Shown one piece after another: positions 19,056 through 29,274 of a DNA stretch of 64,000 bases; the stretch's first letter is position 1, and the number at the start of each line of letters is the position of its first letter. The notes under the pieces were generated by a model, which was not told the DNA's origin, did no database searches, and worked only from the letters and a program-made list of their open reading frames with translations. Both the position numbers and the translations under genes were made by a program. Origin of the DNA: Paenibacillus sp. (GTDB taxonomy: Bacteria > Bacillota > Bacilli > Paenibacillales > Paenibacillaceae); assembly GCA_031254035.1 (NCBI GenBank), contig JAIRVF010000064.1, positions 1-64,000 on the forward strand, given 5' to 3'.

Positions 19056-19253
19056 TTATAATCTGATTACGTTAGCTGCTTGTGGTCCACGTGCACCTTC
19101 GACGATGTCGAATTCTACGTCTTGACCTTCTTCCAAAGTTTTGAAACCATCAGTTTGGATTGCGGAGAAATGTACGAATACGTCTCCACCTTCAGAAGTC
19201 TCGATGAAACCGTATCCTTTTTCTGCGTTAAACCATTTTACTTTACCTTGCAT
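19056..19253 (-). CDS. Cold-shock protein (CspA family)
   Basis: The 65-residue product is a single cold-shock domain: a five-strand barrel that binds single-stranded RNA. Both RNA-binding motifs are present, KGYGFIET and VFVHFSAI, and the start [13 protein letters not shown] is the family start. It probably acts as an RNA chaperone. It has a strong sigma-A promoter and a leader of about 50 bases, and its own terminator. The B. subtilis region between fliT and hpf has no such gene, so it belongs to a rearranged part here. Confidence 0.95.
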   Translation of the reverse strand: MQGKVKWFNAEKGYGFIETSEGGDVFVHFSAIQTDGFKTLEEGQDVEFDIVEGARGPQAANVIRL

Positions 19254-19307
19254 TCACAAACATTCCCTTCGTCATCAAATAAAGTGTAACTTACGTTCAC
19301 ACTCCTG

Positions 19308-19337
19308 AATATACCACTGACTCTCGCCTTTTGTCAA
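19308..19337 (-). promoter_or_regulatory. Promoter of the cold-shock gene
   Basis: A perfect TTGACA (19332-19337) and TATATT (19308-19313) are 18 bases apart on the minus strand. It lies in the gap after the FkbM-type gene, so the cold-shock gene is independent of the glycosyltransferase operon. Confidence 0.8.
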
Positions 19338-19390
19338 TTGGAAAGGTAAGTGGTTTACTGTAATAAAATTGAATATTTGATGTGGAGGTA

Positions 19391-20173
19391 CTAGAATTCT
19401 ATGAGTACAAAAGGATAAAACTCAAAATTCGAAACTTCCTTGAGTGTAGTCGGTACCGGCTCTCCTTCCTTATTCAACAGATAAATTCGCCCACCTAAGC
19501 TGTTCAGAATATCACTCATTAACAACAAAAACTTCTCGACGACATCCCCTAGCATAATCTTGTTCCACTCAAATGTAACTCTCTTTATCTTTTTTTCATG
19601 CAGCAAGCCCATCATCCCTAGAAGTGCGTGGTATTCGCCACCTTCGATGTCGATTTTCACCAGATCGATGGAATCTATATTTTTAAGTTCATTATCCAAG
19701 GCAACGGCTTCGATTTCTTTAGTCGTATACGTATCCAAGACATTTTCATCACTTGGCCTTTCATGAAGTGAGGAATTACCAATAAATCGTTCTGAGCTAT
19801 GGAACTTAATCAGTTTATTTTCGGAGTAAATTGCCTTATTAATGACTTTTACATTTTCGGTAGTCCAGTTTATGGCTAGATTATCCTTCAAAATTGCAGC
19901 TGTTTTTGAACTAGCCTCATAAGCGAAAACCTTTCCCGAATTACCTACCATTTTTGAAGCAAGCACCGTGAAATATCCAACATTAGCTCCAATGTCAACG
20001 ACAGTAAATCCAGGTTTAATCTGGGTAAGGAAATAGTTAGTCAGAGGGGCCTCAATCATTCCCGATGTAACAAAACTAGGCATAAGGCTTAGATCATCAG
20101 CTGGAACTGTAATCATTGCGTTATATGCTAGTTTTACTAGCATTTTGTTGTTCCCAATATATGTTCCGTACAT
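19391..20173 (-). CDS. FkbM-family SAM-dependent methyltransferase
   Basis: The 260-residue product has the SAM-binding loop FTVVDIGANVGYFTVLASKM and the FkbM hallmark SIDLVKIDIEGGEYHALLGM, which holds acidic residues of the active site. Enzymes of this family put O-methyl groups on sugars or polyketides; the substrate here is unknown. It is the last gene of a likely operon, 16 bases after the GT4 gene, with AAGAAGGAA before the ATG. Given its partners it may methylate a glycan built by the three glycosyltransferases. Base composition is AT-rich compared with secA and the arg genes, as for the whole accessory block. No clear terminator follows. Confidence 0.85.
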   Translation of the reverse strand: MYGTYIGNNKMLVKLAYNAMITVPADDLSLMPSFVTSGMIEAPLTNYFLTQIKPGFTVVDIGANVGYFTVLASKMVGNSGKVFAYEASSKTAAILKDNLAINWTTENVKVINKAIYSENKLIKFHSSERFIGNSSLHERPSDENVLDTYTTKEIEAVALDNELKNIDSIDLVKIDIEGGEYHALLGMMGLLHEKKIKRVTFEWNKIMLGDVVEKFLLLMSDILNSLGGRIYLLNKEGEPVPTTLKEVSNFEFYPFVLIEF

Positions 20174-20189
20174 AGTCTCAATTCCTTCT

Positions 20190-21935
20190 TTAATTTGGAT
20201 TATTTTTTAGCCGTGCATTTAAATCGAAGAACCACTCGTTTTCACTTACACTTTCCCCAATTAAACTGATAGTTTGAGCCACTTGATTTGATTGCTCAGA
20301 ATTATAAAAACATAACAATATATAATATAAGTAGTAGGCATCTGAAAACTTCTCATTAACCCTCAATACATCATCAATTACTTTTAGCGCTTCTTTATCT
20401 CGGTTTAGTTCAATCAGACATAGAATAATCCATTTACTGCAGGGAAGCTTCCAGTCATCACTCAAAGTGGCATATTGGGTAACAAAATAATCAAGAGCTT
20501 CATTATATCTTTCTTCCATAATACATTGTATACCCTCGCCTAAAGCGACCTGACGCATATCTTCCACCCCACCAAAAGCGGGCGTGAAAATTCGAATCGA
20601 CTTTTGGTTGGTAGCCATCTTTCTAGTAGCGGCAATTTCCCAACGTGCTATAGGATGGTCTTCTACCCAATTATAAACAACCGGAATGTAAATGATATCT
20701 TCAGAAATATTCTGTAATGACTTTGTAAATCTTTCAAATTCTTGTGGATTCAAAAAATTGTTTACATCTAGTTTTATATCCCAGTCATCTATCGATTGAT
20801 TCGAAATTACAACATAATTCGAGACAGACGTCAAATATTCAGATAATTGGGTTATTGTATTTTGCCAATTATATTTTTTGGCAGTACTTAAACCATTTTT
20901 CGAAATCCGATTTCGAAGGTCGCTATTTCCCAGAGCAAGTAGAATTTTTTGAACTAAATCATCCTCATTACCGATTTCTGAAAAAATGATATTTCCATTA
21001 TCGATACCATATTCCAATACTCCAGCATTGTTTGTAGAAACAACCGGACAACCAGTGGCCATAGCTTCGAGCACAGGCAACGAAAATGATTCAAATTCAG
21101 ATGCCGAAACAAATAAGGTTGCATTTCTGAAGAGCTCAGCTATTTTATCTTGAGGAGGATTTACAAAGACTTGATCCGCTGTGCTTATCCAAGCCTCGCT
21201 TGGATTTTTGGGGTTTATCCAATAAAGCTCCATTTCCGGATAATACTCCCGAACCTTTTGAACGGCTTTCACAATTACAGAAACCCCTTTAAAGCGAACA
21301 TTTTCACTTCCTATCATAAGGATATATTGGCTATTTCGAGCGTTTCCAGTGTAGTTTTCTTCTTCATTAAAAACACTATGGTCTATTGCATTAGGGATAA
21401 CTACCGACATCTGTCCAAAATTCTCTTCCAATAGCGAAGCCGCCTGATGTGATACAGTCATAATAAATTGCGGCAATTTCATTTGTGTTTTAACAAAAGT
21501 TTGCTGCATGTCAGACAAACGATATAAATGGAATAAATGCTCATCGCCTTGTTCAAAATATACGACTGGTGCGATTCCCGTTTCTATGCATGCTTGAATA
21601 TGGTCCCAATAAGTAGCCACGATAACATCACACAAAGGAATACCCTTTGCCAGTTCTATTCCAAAAGGCACTTGCTGATATTCTACAAAGACAGGGTACC
21701 AATCTGGTTTAGGAAAGCGAGAAACAATACATACTTCCCATCCTTGTTCCTTTAAACGATTTGCATGTTCAAAAATTATTTTAACTCCTCCACAAATGCC
21801 TACATGAGTCATCACATATACAACCCTCATCTTCTTGTTCTGGGTTCTACTTGATAACTCAACTGCTTGCGGCTTTGCCAAAGGCAATCGTGAATTTCTG
21901 TTTAGGAATTCATTTTGTCTTAACGCATGAATCAT
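20190..21935 (-). CDS. GT4-type glycosyltransferase with C-terminal TPR-like region
   Basis: The 581-residue protein combines a GT-B glycosyltransferase with a helical tail. The N-terminal half shows the acceptor-domain GGVKIIFEHANRLKEQGWEV; the donor domain holds the retaining-GT4 motif FESFSLPVLEAMATGCPVVS with the E-x7-E glutamates, near residues 290-310. The last 120 residues look like tetratricopeptide repeats (NEALDYFVTQYATLSDDW, then NRDKEALKVIDDVLRVNEKF). No membrane segment is seen, so it should be cytoplasmic. Its start overlaps the stop of the upstream GT2 gene by 4 bases (ATGA), which implies translational coupling. The donor sugar and acceptor are unknown; a protein acceptor is possible given the TPR tail. 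Confidence 0.82.
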   Translation of the reverse strand: MIHALRQNEFLNRNSRLPLAKPQAVELSSRTQNKKMRVVYVMTHVGICGGVKIIFEHANRLKEQGWEVCIVSRFPKPDWYPVFVEYQQVPFGIELAKGIPLCDVIVATYWDHIQACIETGIAPVVYFEQGDEHLFHLYRLSDMQQTFVKTQMKLPQFIMTVSHQAASLLEENFGQMSVVIPNAIDHSVFNEEENYTGNARNSQYILMIGSENVRFKGVSVIVKAVQKVREYYPEMELYWINPKNPSEAWISTADQVFVNPPQDKIAELFRNATLFVSASEFESFSLPVLEAMATGCPVVSTNNAGVLEYGIDNGNIIFSEIGNEDDLVQKILLALGNSDLRNRISKNGLSTAKKYNWQNTITQLSEYLTSVSNYVVISNQSIDDWDIKLDVNNFLNPQEFERFTKSLQNISEDIIYIPVVYNWVEDHPIARWEIAATRKMATNQKSIRIFTPAFGGVEDMRQVALGEGIQCIMEERYNEALDYFVTQYATLSDDWKLPCSKWIILCLIELNRDKEALKVIDDVLRVNEKFSDAYYLYYILLCFYNSEQSNQVAQTISLIGESVSENEWFFDLNARLKNNPN

Positions 21936-23860
21936 ATAATAGCCCCTCTTTTATTAACCTCTGCTTTTGCCCATGTAGAGCCAGGATAAAGACTATGCAT
22001 TTTTTGCAGCAAATCCAGTTCTGCCTTTTTATCATATTCCGTATAGATTCTCCACTGCTCAAACAAAACATCAAAATCTGGCTTTATTTTCTCTGCCTTC
22101 TTTAAATAAAACAAAGCGTCTTCCATTGAACCCAGTTTTCTAAGGGACTTTGCTGCTACCATATATATTTTCCGGCTAATCTGTTCGCTGCTCGTTTCAA
22201 CCAAAACTTCAAGCGCTAGCTCATCTAATCCAATGGATTGCAAGCTTTCAGCAATCAGCAATCTAAGTTCTGGTTGATCGGTTGCAGTAATTAATAAATC
22301 CATTAGCTCATATTTTTGCAAGTTGATTATATCTGTAACGAGTTGTTTCCAAATTAATTGAATCGACTGGCTCACCGTTACTTCGCCTGCTTTTTGGTTT
22401 TCCAACAGTTTTTTTAGCCATTTCAATTCTTTGGAGGATAACGACATGTCATTACTAAACTGATCAACTAAACTTGGGTTTTGGGTTGCAAAAGCCAAAA
22501 ATATCAGATTATGCGTCAAATCCGGCCCCTGTTCAGCGGAGCGTTCTTTGTTGCTTACAATCTCTGTAACTGCTTGTTCATAATTACCGGCTACTATATA
22601 TTTAAAAACAGAAACCGGATAATCGACATCCATATCGAAATAATTTAAAAACTCATTTATCAATGGATTTCTTTGTCGATATAAGTAGCTTATAAGTTCA
22701 ATATACCTTTGTGATGAAAAAGGCCAAATCGAACTTATTGTCCGGAATAATTCCTCATTACTTGCATTCGGGTAAATAGATAAGAATATATCAAAAAGGG
22801 CCAGGGTATCCGGGGAAGCTTTGACTGCAGATAAAATATATTGTAGAGCTTCATCACGATCATCCAAGACTAATCTGATCTCCGCCAGTTTGGCTTGTGC
22901 TAAATAAGAACCTGTACCGTCATAATGTTGAACAAGCTTATGTGTACTTTCCTCTCCAATCTCTAAGCATTTTTCATAACATCTCTCAGCATCCTTAAGA
23001 AGTCCCCACTCCAAATATACGAGGCCCATTTGATACCAATAATCCGGAACATCTTCATAAAGCTTAACGGCATCTTCACCAATAATTATTGCGTCATGAT
23101 ATTGACCCAGTGACTGTAAACACTTCATAATATCCAAAATAACCTTTTGGGAAAAGGCAAAATTACTGCCTAAAGAATAAGACTTCTTTAGAACCTTTAA
23201 GGCATCATTGTATTTTCTCTCTAAAATATATTGCATCCCTAAGTTATAGTAATTGAACGCTGTTGGCTTTTCTTTGATTTCTCTTAATAAAATATTCAAA
23301 TTTCTTTGGGCCTTTTGTTTACTATTTACAAGATGCGTTTTATACCCCTCATGTAAAATTTCAACCGAAGGTAATGAGCCATATCGCTCTATTTCGTAAT
23401 CACCAGGGACCTGTTCATGCAATGCTCCCTTATAGCGTATGTCAGGAGAATTTTTAAAAAGTCTGATAAACTGATGGGACAGATACAATCCGGAGCCCAA
23501 ATCATTTTTTATTCTAATGTAATAGAAGTCTTTATCTAATCCTTGTAACAGTAATTTCTGAGTATCATGTAATACTTCATCTGCGTCCAATTGAAGGATA
23601 TACTCTGATGAGGCAAAATCCAAAGCAAAATTCCTCGCTGCTGAAAAATCATCTATCCACTTAAAATCATATACTTGATCGGTGTACTTCTTGGCTATTT
23701 CTTTCGTTTTATCTATTGAGCCTGTATCCACGATTATAATCTCATCAACAATTCCTTGGACACTCTGAAGACAGCGCTCCAGACAGTTTTCTTCATTTTT
23801 GACAATCATGCATAACGATATCGAACTATTAATCATTTTGCCAAAGTCCTTTCTTATCAC
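21932..23860 (-). CDS. GT2 glycosyltransferase with long TPR region
   Basis: The 642-residue product opens with a GT-A domain (about residues 10-240): ISLCMIVKNEENCLERCLQS, IIIVDTGSIDKT, and the metal-binding DADEVL. This matches the WaaE/SunS-like group of GT2, which includes peptide glycosyltransferases. From about residue 200 to the end it is helical, with many TPR-like units such as YHDAIIIGEDAVKLYEDVPDYWYQMGLVYLEWG and KDAERCYEKCLEIG. TPR arms often hold a protein acceptor, so protein glycosylation is a reasonable inference. Overlaps of 4 bases link it both to the upstream GT2 gene and the downstream GT4 gene. It is a paralogue of the upstream gene, with a longer TPR arm. Confidence 0.85.
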   Translation of the reverse strand: MIRKDFGKMINSSISLCMIVKNEENCLERCLQSVQGIVDEIIIVDTGSIDKTKEIAKKYTDQVYDFKWIDDFSAARNFALDFASSEYILQLDADEVLHDTQKLLLQGLDKDFYYIRIKNDLGSGLYLSHQFIRLFKNSPDIRYKGALHEQVPGDYEIERYGSLPSVEILHEGYKTHLVNSKQKAQRNLNILLREIKEKPTAFNYYNLGMQYILERKYNDALKVLKKSYSLGSNFAFSQKVILDIMKCLQSLGQYHDAIIIGEDAVKLYEDVPDYWYQMGLVYLEWGLLKDAERCYEKCLEIGEESTHKLVQHYDGTGSYLAQAKLAEIRLVLDDRDEALQYILSAVKASPDTLALFDIFLSIYPNASNEELFRTISSIWPFSSQRYIELISYLYRQRNPLINEFLNYFDMDVDYPVSVFKYIVAGNYEQAVTEIVSNKERSAEQGPDLTHNLIFLAFATQNPSLVDQFSNDMSLSSKELKWLKKLLENQKAGEVTVSQSIQLIWKQLVTDIINLQKYELMDLLITATDQPELRLLIAESLQSIGLDELALEVLVETSSEQISRKIYMVAAKSLRKLGSMEDALFYLKKAEKIKPDFDVLFEQWRIYTEYDKKAELDLLQKMHSLYPGSTWAKAEVNKRGAII

Positions 23861-24957
23861 AGGAGCCGATGTAATCTTTCTTTCGCTTGTATATAACCGT
23901 CCCTGCTGCTGAGTTTATAGTGATAAACAGCCACTTCAAGTTGTCCCGTTAGTTCATAAAAAAGAGCCAAATTATAGTGTGCTTTAAAAGAACCTACTCC
24001 TTCAACTGTTTCATATTTGATCCTTGATGCTTCCCCTAATTCAACGCACTTCTTAAATACATTCGGAATTTCTTTGAACGCTTGTATGTTCCTAGATTCA
24101 ATTAAACCTACACCATACATAAAATATAAATCGGTATAGTCAGGAAATAAATCAATAGCAAATTGATAATAATCCAATAGAACATCAAATTTCCGTAAAT
24201 GAATGTAACAATATCCCTGCGTCAATAGAGCCAAGCTCAAAAAGTTTCTTTTTGAATTTTCTAGTTCGAATTCAATACATTTATTAAAAAAATGTTCAGC
24301 TTGAACATAGTTTTTCATGACATAATAGGTTCTTCCTATTTGAAATTGAATATAACTTATATCGGAGGATTCAGTAAGTTCATTCATCAATAAATCTAAA
24401 TTTCGTTCGTATTTATTTTTCTTACTTATTTGCGATTGGGTATATCCCAAATGATTTACTTTCATTTGAGAATCAACTTTATATCGAATTGATTCCCCGT
24501 TATAAGTTAATTGCTCATGTATCTTCCCTTTGTAGCAATAATGACCATCATTAGGAAAAATACGAACAAGGGCAGTAGTGGAAATATCCCCTGTCATTGT
24601 TTCACTTAAAATTGTTATTGTTCCGGCAGATCCCGGATTTTCACTTATTTTTTTCAATAAAATTTGAAGTGTATCTATACTACCTTCTATCATTATTTCG
24701 TCCGCATCCATAACAAGGATATAAGGTTGCGTCGCCATTTGTATGGAGAAATTCCTCATTTCAGAAAAATCATCATTCCATTTCTTCCTAAATAACTTTG
24801 CCCCTAGATTTTCGACCAACACAGGGGTTTCGTCCATAGACCCGGTATCTACAACAACGATCTCCTGTACGAATGGTTTAGCTGCAACAATTGCCTTTTC
24901 GATAAATTCTGATTCATCTTTAACAATCATGCATAATGACGTTCCGGTAATATCCAT
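23857..24957 (-). CDS. GT2 glycosyltransferase with short TPR region
   Basis: The 366-residue product has the same GT-A domain as its downstream neighbour: TSLCMIVKDESEFIEKAIVA, VVVDTGSMDETPVL and the metal-binding DADEIM. Two or three TPR-like units follow (SYIQFQIGRTYYVMKNYVQA, then TQGYCYIHLRKFDVLLDYYQ). The two genes look like an old tandem duplication, since the motifs match closely but the tails differ in length. It starts 58 bases after the giant VWA/IPT gene on the same strand; the GGAGG before its ATG is good. The likely role is sugar transfer to a protein made in the same operon, but this is inferred from position and family only. Confidence 0.85.
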   Translation of the reverse strand: MDITGTSLCMIVKDESEFIEKAIVAAKPFVQEIVVVDTGSMDETPVLVENLGAKLFRKKWNDDFSEMRNFSIQMATQPYILVMDADEIMIEGSIDTLQILLKKISENPGSAGTITILSETMTGDISTTALVRIFPNDGHYCYKGKIHEQLTYNGESIRYKVDSQMKVNHLGYTQSQISKKNKYERNLDLLMNELTESSDISYIQFQIGRTYYVMKNYVQAEHFFNKCIEFELENSKRNFLSLALLTQGYCYIHLRKFDVLLDYYQFAIDLFPDYTDLYFMYGVGLIESRNIQAFKEIPNVFKKCVELGEASRIKYETVEGVGSFKAHYNLALFYELTGQLEVAVYHYKLSSRDGYIQAKERLHRLL

Positions 24958-25015
24958 ATATCCTCCAGAAAAGAAGGAGCAGGCGAAAAACGCCCGCTCC
25001 TATGAATAATTACAA

Positions 25016-28000
25016 TCATTGATAAGTGTATCCGCCAGTCAAAACATCTGATTTACTGTCACTATTTTCTACCCTAATGTCAACTGAACCAGCTACTTTA
25101 CTTGCTGGAACATAAGCTCTTACTTCTCCGGAAAAATAGAATATAGTTTGTACACTAATATTATTAATATACACTTTTGTCGTGCTTTCAAAATTCGTTC
25201 CTTTTATTGAAATGATACCACCGCCTGCAAGAGCACCGGTGTTAGGAGTTACACTAGTGATGGTAGGTGCAGGCTTCTGCGGAGGAGCATCGTAAATGAA
25301 GCCACCTAGAGATTCCGCACGTTGCATATCTTTATTGACCACCACTACATCGACCGGACCAGGAACGCTAGAAGCCGGTACTCTTCCTCGTACTTCAGTG
25401 GCGCTGTAGAATACAGTTTGTACCTCAATATTATTAATCAAAACCTTCGAATTAGCGTCAAAATTAGCACCTTTAATACTAGTATAGTAACCGCCTGCCA
25501 TCTGTCCAGTATTTGGAGTAATTGAAGTAATAACAGGAGCCGGTGGCTTTGGTGGAGTATTATAAGTAAACCCTTCTGGACTAGAGACTCGCTGATCACC
25601 AGTAACTACCTCAACATCTACCGGACCGGGTTGCGTCGCCTTCGGCACCCTTACTCTCAACTCAGTAGTCGAATAAAAAGTCGTTTGTGATGCACTATTA
25701 TTGATATATACGACCGATGAAGAATTAAAGTTTGCCCCAATAATAGCAATGGTGTAACCTCCGGCCATCTCCCCGGAATTCGGATTAATCTGTGTGATTG
25801 ACGGCGTAGGAGGCATTAGATAAGTAAATGCATCCGGCAGCTCAGCCCCTTGAATAACACCTTGAGTATCATTAACCACTCTTACAGTTACTGTTCCCGG
25901 CGTTGCAGAAGCAGGAACTAATGCTCTGATTTGCGTTGGTGAGTAGTAAACTGAATTTACCAGTACATCGTTGAAATACACCTTTGTGCTGGAATTAAAA
26001 TTCGTACCATTTACATAGCTATAATATCCCCCTGTTTTGACACCACTATCAGGAGACAAAGATGTTATCGTTGGCGCTGGTGGAGGTGGCGGAGCAATGT
26101 AACTGAACGCCCCCTTAGAGATTACAGGTTGTTCGCCCGGGTTCATAACCGCGACATCTATTACCTTTGCTACCGAAGAAGCCGGAACGCTCCCTCTTAA
26201 TTCAGTATTTGAATAAAAAATCGTTGGTATCGGTTGGTTGTCCATTTGAATTATAGTCGATTTGTTAAAATTAGTTCCCTTAACTACTATTGAATATCCT
26301 CCTGCCAGATATCCCTCACTAGGCGTTACCGAGGTAATCGTTGGAGCGGGAGGAGGAGGAGGAGCCAGATAAGTAAAGGCAACTGCATTAGACTCTTTTC
26401 CATCCGAATTCACGAACTTGATATCCACTTCCCCAGGAGTTTGGGAAGCAGGAACTGTCAAACGTATTTCACCACTTGAATAAAATGTCGATTGCACTAA
26501 AGAGCCATTAAAGTAGACTTTCATTGTTGAATCAAAATTACTTCCCAACACCTTAATAATGTATCCGCCCTTTAATTCTCCCTCATTTGGCGTCACTGAG
26601 GTTATTGCAGGAACTGGCTTAGGCGGTGGAGCCAAATAAGTAAAAGCACCTGCCCCCTCAGTGGTCTTCTCTCCGCTAGCATTCAATACCATAACATCAA
26701 CTGCGCCACTTATGCTTGATGCCGGAACAGTTATACGAAGTTCACTGCTGCTATAAAATAAAGTTGCAGCCGAAATACCATTAACAAATACTTTGGATGT
26801 ACCTTCGAAATTAGTACCCTTGACTACTGCAGTATATCCGCCCTTCATTTCCCCTTGATTCGGAGTGATTGAAATAAATGTCGGCACCGGCGGAGGTGGT
26901 GGAGCCAAATATTCGAAGGCTTTCGGCAGATCGGATGCTCTACCATACTTGTCTACCACCCTCACGTCTACTTTACCCGCAGTCGTTGCTTTAGGTGTGG
27001 TGAATGTTATGGTTGTCCCATTGTTAGATTTAATATCTACTTTCGCGGAACCCAGATATAGTTCGGTTACAGACCCTAAATTCGATCCTGTAATGCTTAC
27101 TGAGGTCCCCCCGCTTAAAGGTCCCTCAACCGGTTTGATATCTGAGATTTTCGGTGCGTCCGGCAATACATAAGTAAAACCATCGGCTTTAACGTCATCT
27201 TGTCCGTCAGGATTAACTACCTGGACGTCAACAACATCGGCTTTTCCCCAAATTGGTGTTCTCACTTTAAGTTGAGTACTGTCATAGAATGTCACACTTT
27301 GAAGTTGAACCCCATCGAAAAATACCTTGGCTCCATTCAAGAAATATTGTCCCTTAATATCCACGACGAGATCGCCAGACACTAATCCCTGACTAGGGGA
27401 AATACTATTAATTACTGGTTTTGGATTAACGTATTTATACCCTGAATCCAATGCCGCCTCTTGCCCATCAGGATTGATAACCTTCACCTTGACCGATTCA
27501 GCCTTGGCCCAACTAGGCGTCGTTGCCGATAACTCAGTATCTGAAACAAATGTAGAAGAAATCAACGTGTTATTAAAATAAACTTTCGCTCCATCAATAA
27601 AGTGACTACCATTTATTTTGATACTTTCGTTCCCCAGTATCAGCCCTGAATTCGGCGTAACGCTGGTAACCTCTGGTCCAACCAGATATGAATAAGCTTG
27701 TTTTTCAGTAACAGTGGTATCATCCGGATTAGTTATTGTCACATCTACGGTTTGAGCAGTAGTAGATGGAGGGGTATTAACGATAATTTGTTTCGCTGTA
27801 GTTGAAACTATCGTCCCTACCTGATCACCGAACTTAACTACCGCGCCTGGAAGATAGTAGTCTCCGTTAATAACTACTTTAGTACCGCCAGCCACTGGCC
27901 CAAAACTAGGAGTAATAGAAGTTATGGTAGGATTGGCGATATACTTGTAATTAGCTGTTGCAGATTGTCCATCAACATTCGTTACTGTCACAGTAACTGT

Positions 28001-29251
28001 TCCTTGTGCTCCTGCAGGGGTCTTAACTATCAATTGCTCAGGACTTACGTATTGAACAGATTGTGCAGCCACTCCTTCAAAGGTCACCTTTGGATCAGGT
28101 TTAAAGTTTTGCCCGTTAATAACAACTTGTTCTCCACCTTGAATTAATCCGTTGTCCTTAACAACAGAAGTAATCACGGGAGCATAGCTGTTCACTTTAA
28201 TCGTTGGCTGTACCACGGTATTTTGATGTTGATTTCCAAGGTAGTCGTTATATTTAACGCTTACATCTTGATTACCAACAGGCAGATCCCCTGTAGCAGC
28301 CCCTGATTTATGTCTTATCTTATATTTGAATGTTAGAGCTTCTTTCTTGAGCTCCAGAAAGTTCCATGTTAATTTATTCCCAACGACTGTTGGTTGCGGA
28401 ATATTGTCTTTGTAGGAGTCAGGAACGATCTCGAACTCCGGTGATACAACATCGGAAATAGAAACATTATATGCACTGGCTATACCTATTTCGTCAACAA
28501 TGGCTTTATAAATTTCAGACAATCCAACAGAACCAAGGACGAAATGATGATGATTTTTGGTAGTTGCCATATCCTTCATCAATAAGTTAGCTGCGCTGGT
28601 ATCAGGATTCTCATTAGGCTGAAGCAATGCAATTGTATAGAATACAATACCCTCTGCCTTAGCTGCAGCTGCCTGTTTAAGTGCAGCAGGTTTATCAGTT
28701 GCATCCCCATCAGTCATCAGAATGATCACTGGCTGAGCATCAGCTCTATGGCTTCTTAGAAGAGTTTGAGCTTGATCAATCGCTGTGTGTGTGTTTGTTC
28801 CTCCGTTAGCCGTAATGGTATTGATATAGTTCTTCAAATCAGAGGCATTCGTTGAAAGATCCTTGAAGCTAGCACTAGAGGAAAAATCAACGACACCTAC
28901 TCTATGCTTAGAAAAGTCTACTAAATCAATAAATCCTTTAGCAGCTTCCTTCGCATTTTTCATTTTATCTTCACCGTTATTCTGTTGATAAGTAGGTGAC
29001 ATACTTGTTGACTTGTCAATGATTAAAATGACATCATTAGGTTTAACAACATTAACGTCAGGGGAACCCTGGACATTAACTGTAACTTCTGCTTCCCCGC
29101 CTTCAAAAGTTTCTGAAGGATTAATCGTTTTCGTAACTTGAACAGCTTCATTGGCCGCCAGAGCAACTGAAGGTGCTAAAGAACCAAATAATTGTCCAAC
29201 GAACAACACCAAGGCCAGAATAAGTATTGGCAACTTAGGCTTTTTATTCAT
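25016..29251 (-). CDS. Giant secreted protein: von Willebrand A domain plus about twelve IPT/TIG repeats
   Basis: The 1,411-residue protein begins with a Sec signal peptide (MNKKPKLPILILALVLFVGQ, then an ALA-type cleavage region). A VWA domain follows at about residues 70-270, with a complete metal-binding site: DKSTS, the threonine of GGTNTHTA, and TDGD. A bridging domain leads into about twelve IPT/TIG immunoglobulin-like units of 80-90 residues, each starting like ITSVTPNxGxxxGG. The last seven are joined by proline hinges (PPPPPAP, PPKPP, PPQKPAP). There is no LPXTG, SLH or membrane anchor at the C-terminus. Start 29251 is preferred because AAGGGGA lies 7 bases upstream; an alternative ATG at 29278 overlaps the fliT stop as ATGA. 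It may be an adhesin associated with flagella. Confidence 0.85.
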   Translation of the reverse strand: MNKKPKLPILILALVLFVGQLFGSLAPSVALAANEAVQVTKTINPSETFEGGEAEVTVNVQGSPDVNVVKPNDVILIIDKSTSMSPTYQQNNGEDKMKNAKEAAKGFIDLVDFSKHRVGVVDFSSSASFKDLSTNASDLKNYINTITANGGTNTHTAIDQAQTLLRSHRADAQPVIILMTDGDATDKPAALKQAAAAKAEGIVFYTIALLQPNENPDTSAANLLMKDMATTKNHHHFVLGSVGLSEIYKAIVDEIGIASAYNVSISDVVSPEFEIVPDSYKDNIPQPTVVGNKLTWNFLELKKEALTFKYKIRHKSGAATGDLPVGNQDVSVKYNDYLGNQHQNTVVQPTIKVNSYAPVITSVVKDNGLIQGGEQVVINGQNFKPDPKVTFEGVAAQSVQYVSPEQLIVKTPAGAQGTVTVTVTNVDGQSATANYKYIANPTITSITPSFGPVAGGTKVVINGDYYLPGAVVKFGDQVGTIVSTTAKQIIVNTPPSTTAQTVDVTITNPDDTTVTEKQAYSYLVGPEVTSVTPNSGLILGNESIKINGSHFIDGAKVYFNNTLISSTFVSDTELSATTPSWAKAESVKVKVINPDGQEAALDSGYKYVNPKPVINSISPSQGLVSGDLVVDIKGQYFLNGAKVFFDGVQLQSVTFYDSTQLKVRTPIWGKADVVDVQVVNPDGQDDVKADGFTYVLPDAPKISDIKPVEGPLSGGTSVSITGSNLGSVTELYLGSAKVDIKSNNGTTITFTTPKATTAGKVDVRVVDKYGRASDLPKAFEYLAPPPPPVPTFISITPNQGEMKGGYTAVVKGTNFEGTSKVFVNGISAATLFYSSSELRITVPASSISGAVDVMVLNASGEKTTEGAGAFTYLAPPPKPVPAITSVTPNEGELKGGYIIKVLGSNFDSTMKVYFNGSLVQSTFYSSGEIRLTVPASQTPGEVDIKFVNSDGKESNAVAFTYLAPPPPPAPTITSVTPSEGYLAGGYSIVVKGTNFNKSTIIQMDNQPIPTIFYSNTELRGSVPASSVAKVIDVAVMNPGEQPVISKGAFSYIAPPPPPAPTITSLSPDSGVKTGGYYSYVNGTNFNSSTKVYFNDVLVNSVYYSPTQIRALVPASATPGTVTVRVVNDTQGVIQGAELPDAFTYLMPPTPSITQINPNSGEMAGGYTIAIIGANFNSSSVVYINNSASQTTFYSTTELRVRVPKATQPGPVDVEVVTGDQRVSSPEGFTYNTPPKPPAPVITSITPNTGQMAGGYYTSIKGANFDANSKVLINNIEVQTVFYSATEVRGRVPASSVPGPVDVVVVNKDMQRAESLGGFIYDAPPQKPAPTITSVTPNTGALAGGGIISIKGTNFESTTKVYINNISVQTIFYFSGEVRAYVPASKVAGSVDIRVENSDSKSDVLTGGYTYQ

Positions 29252-29274
29252 ACCAAAATCCCCTTCCCAAAATT

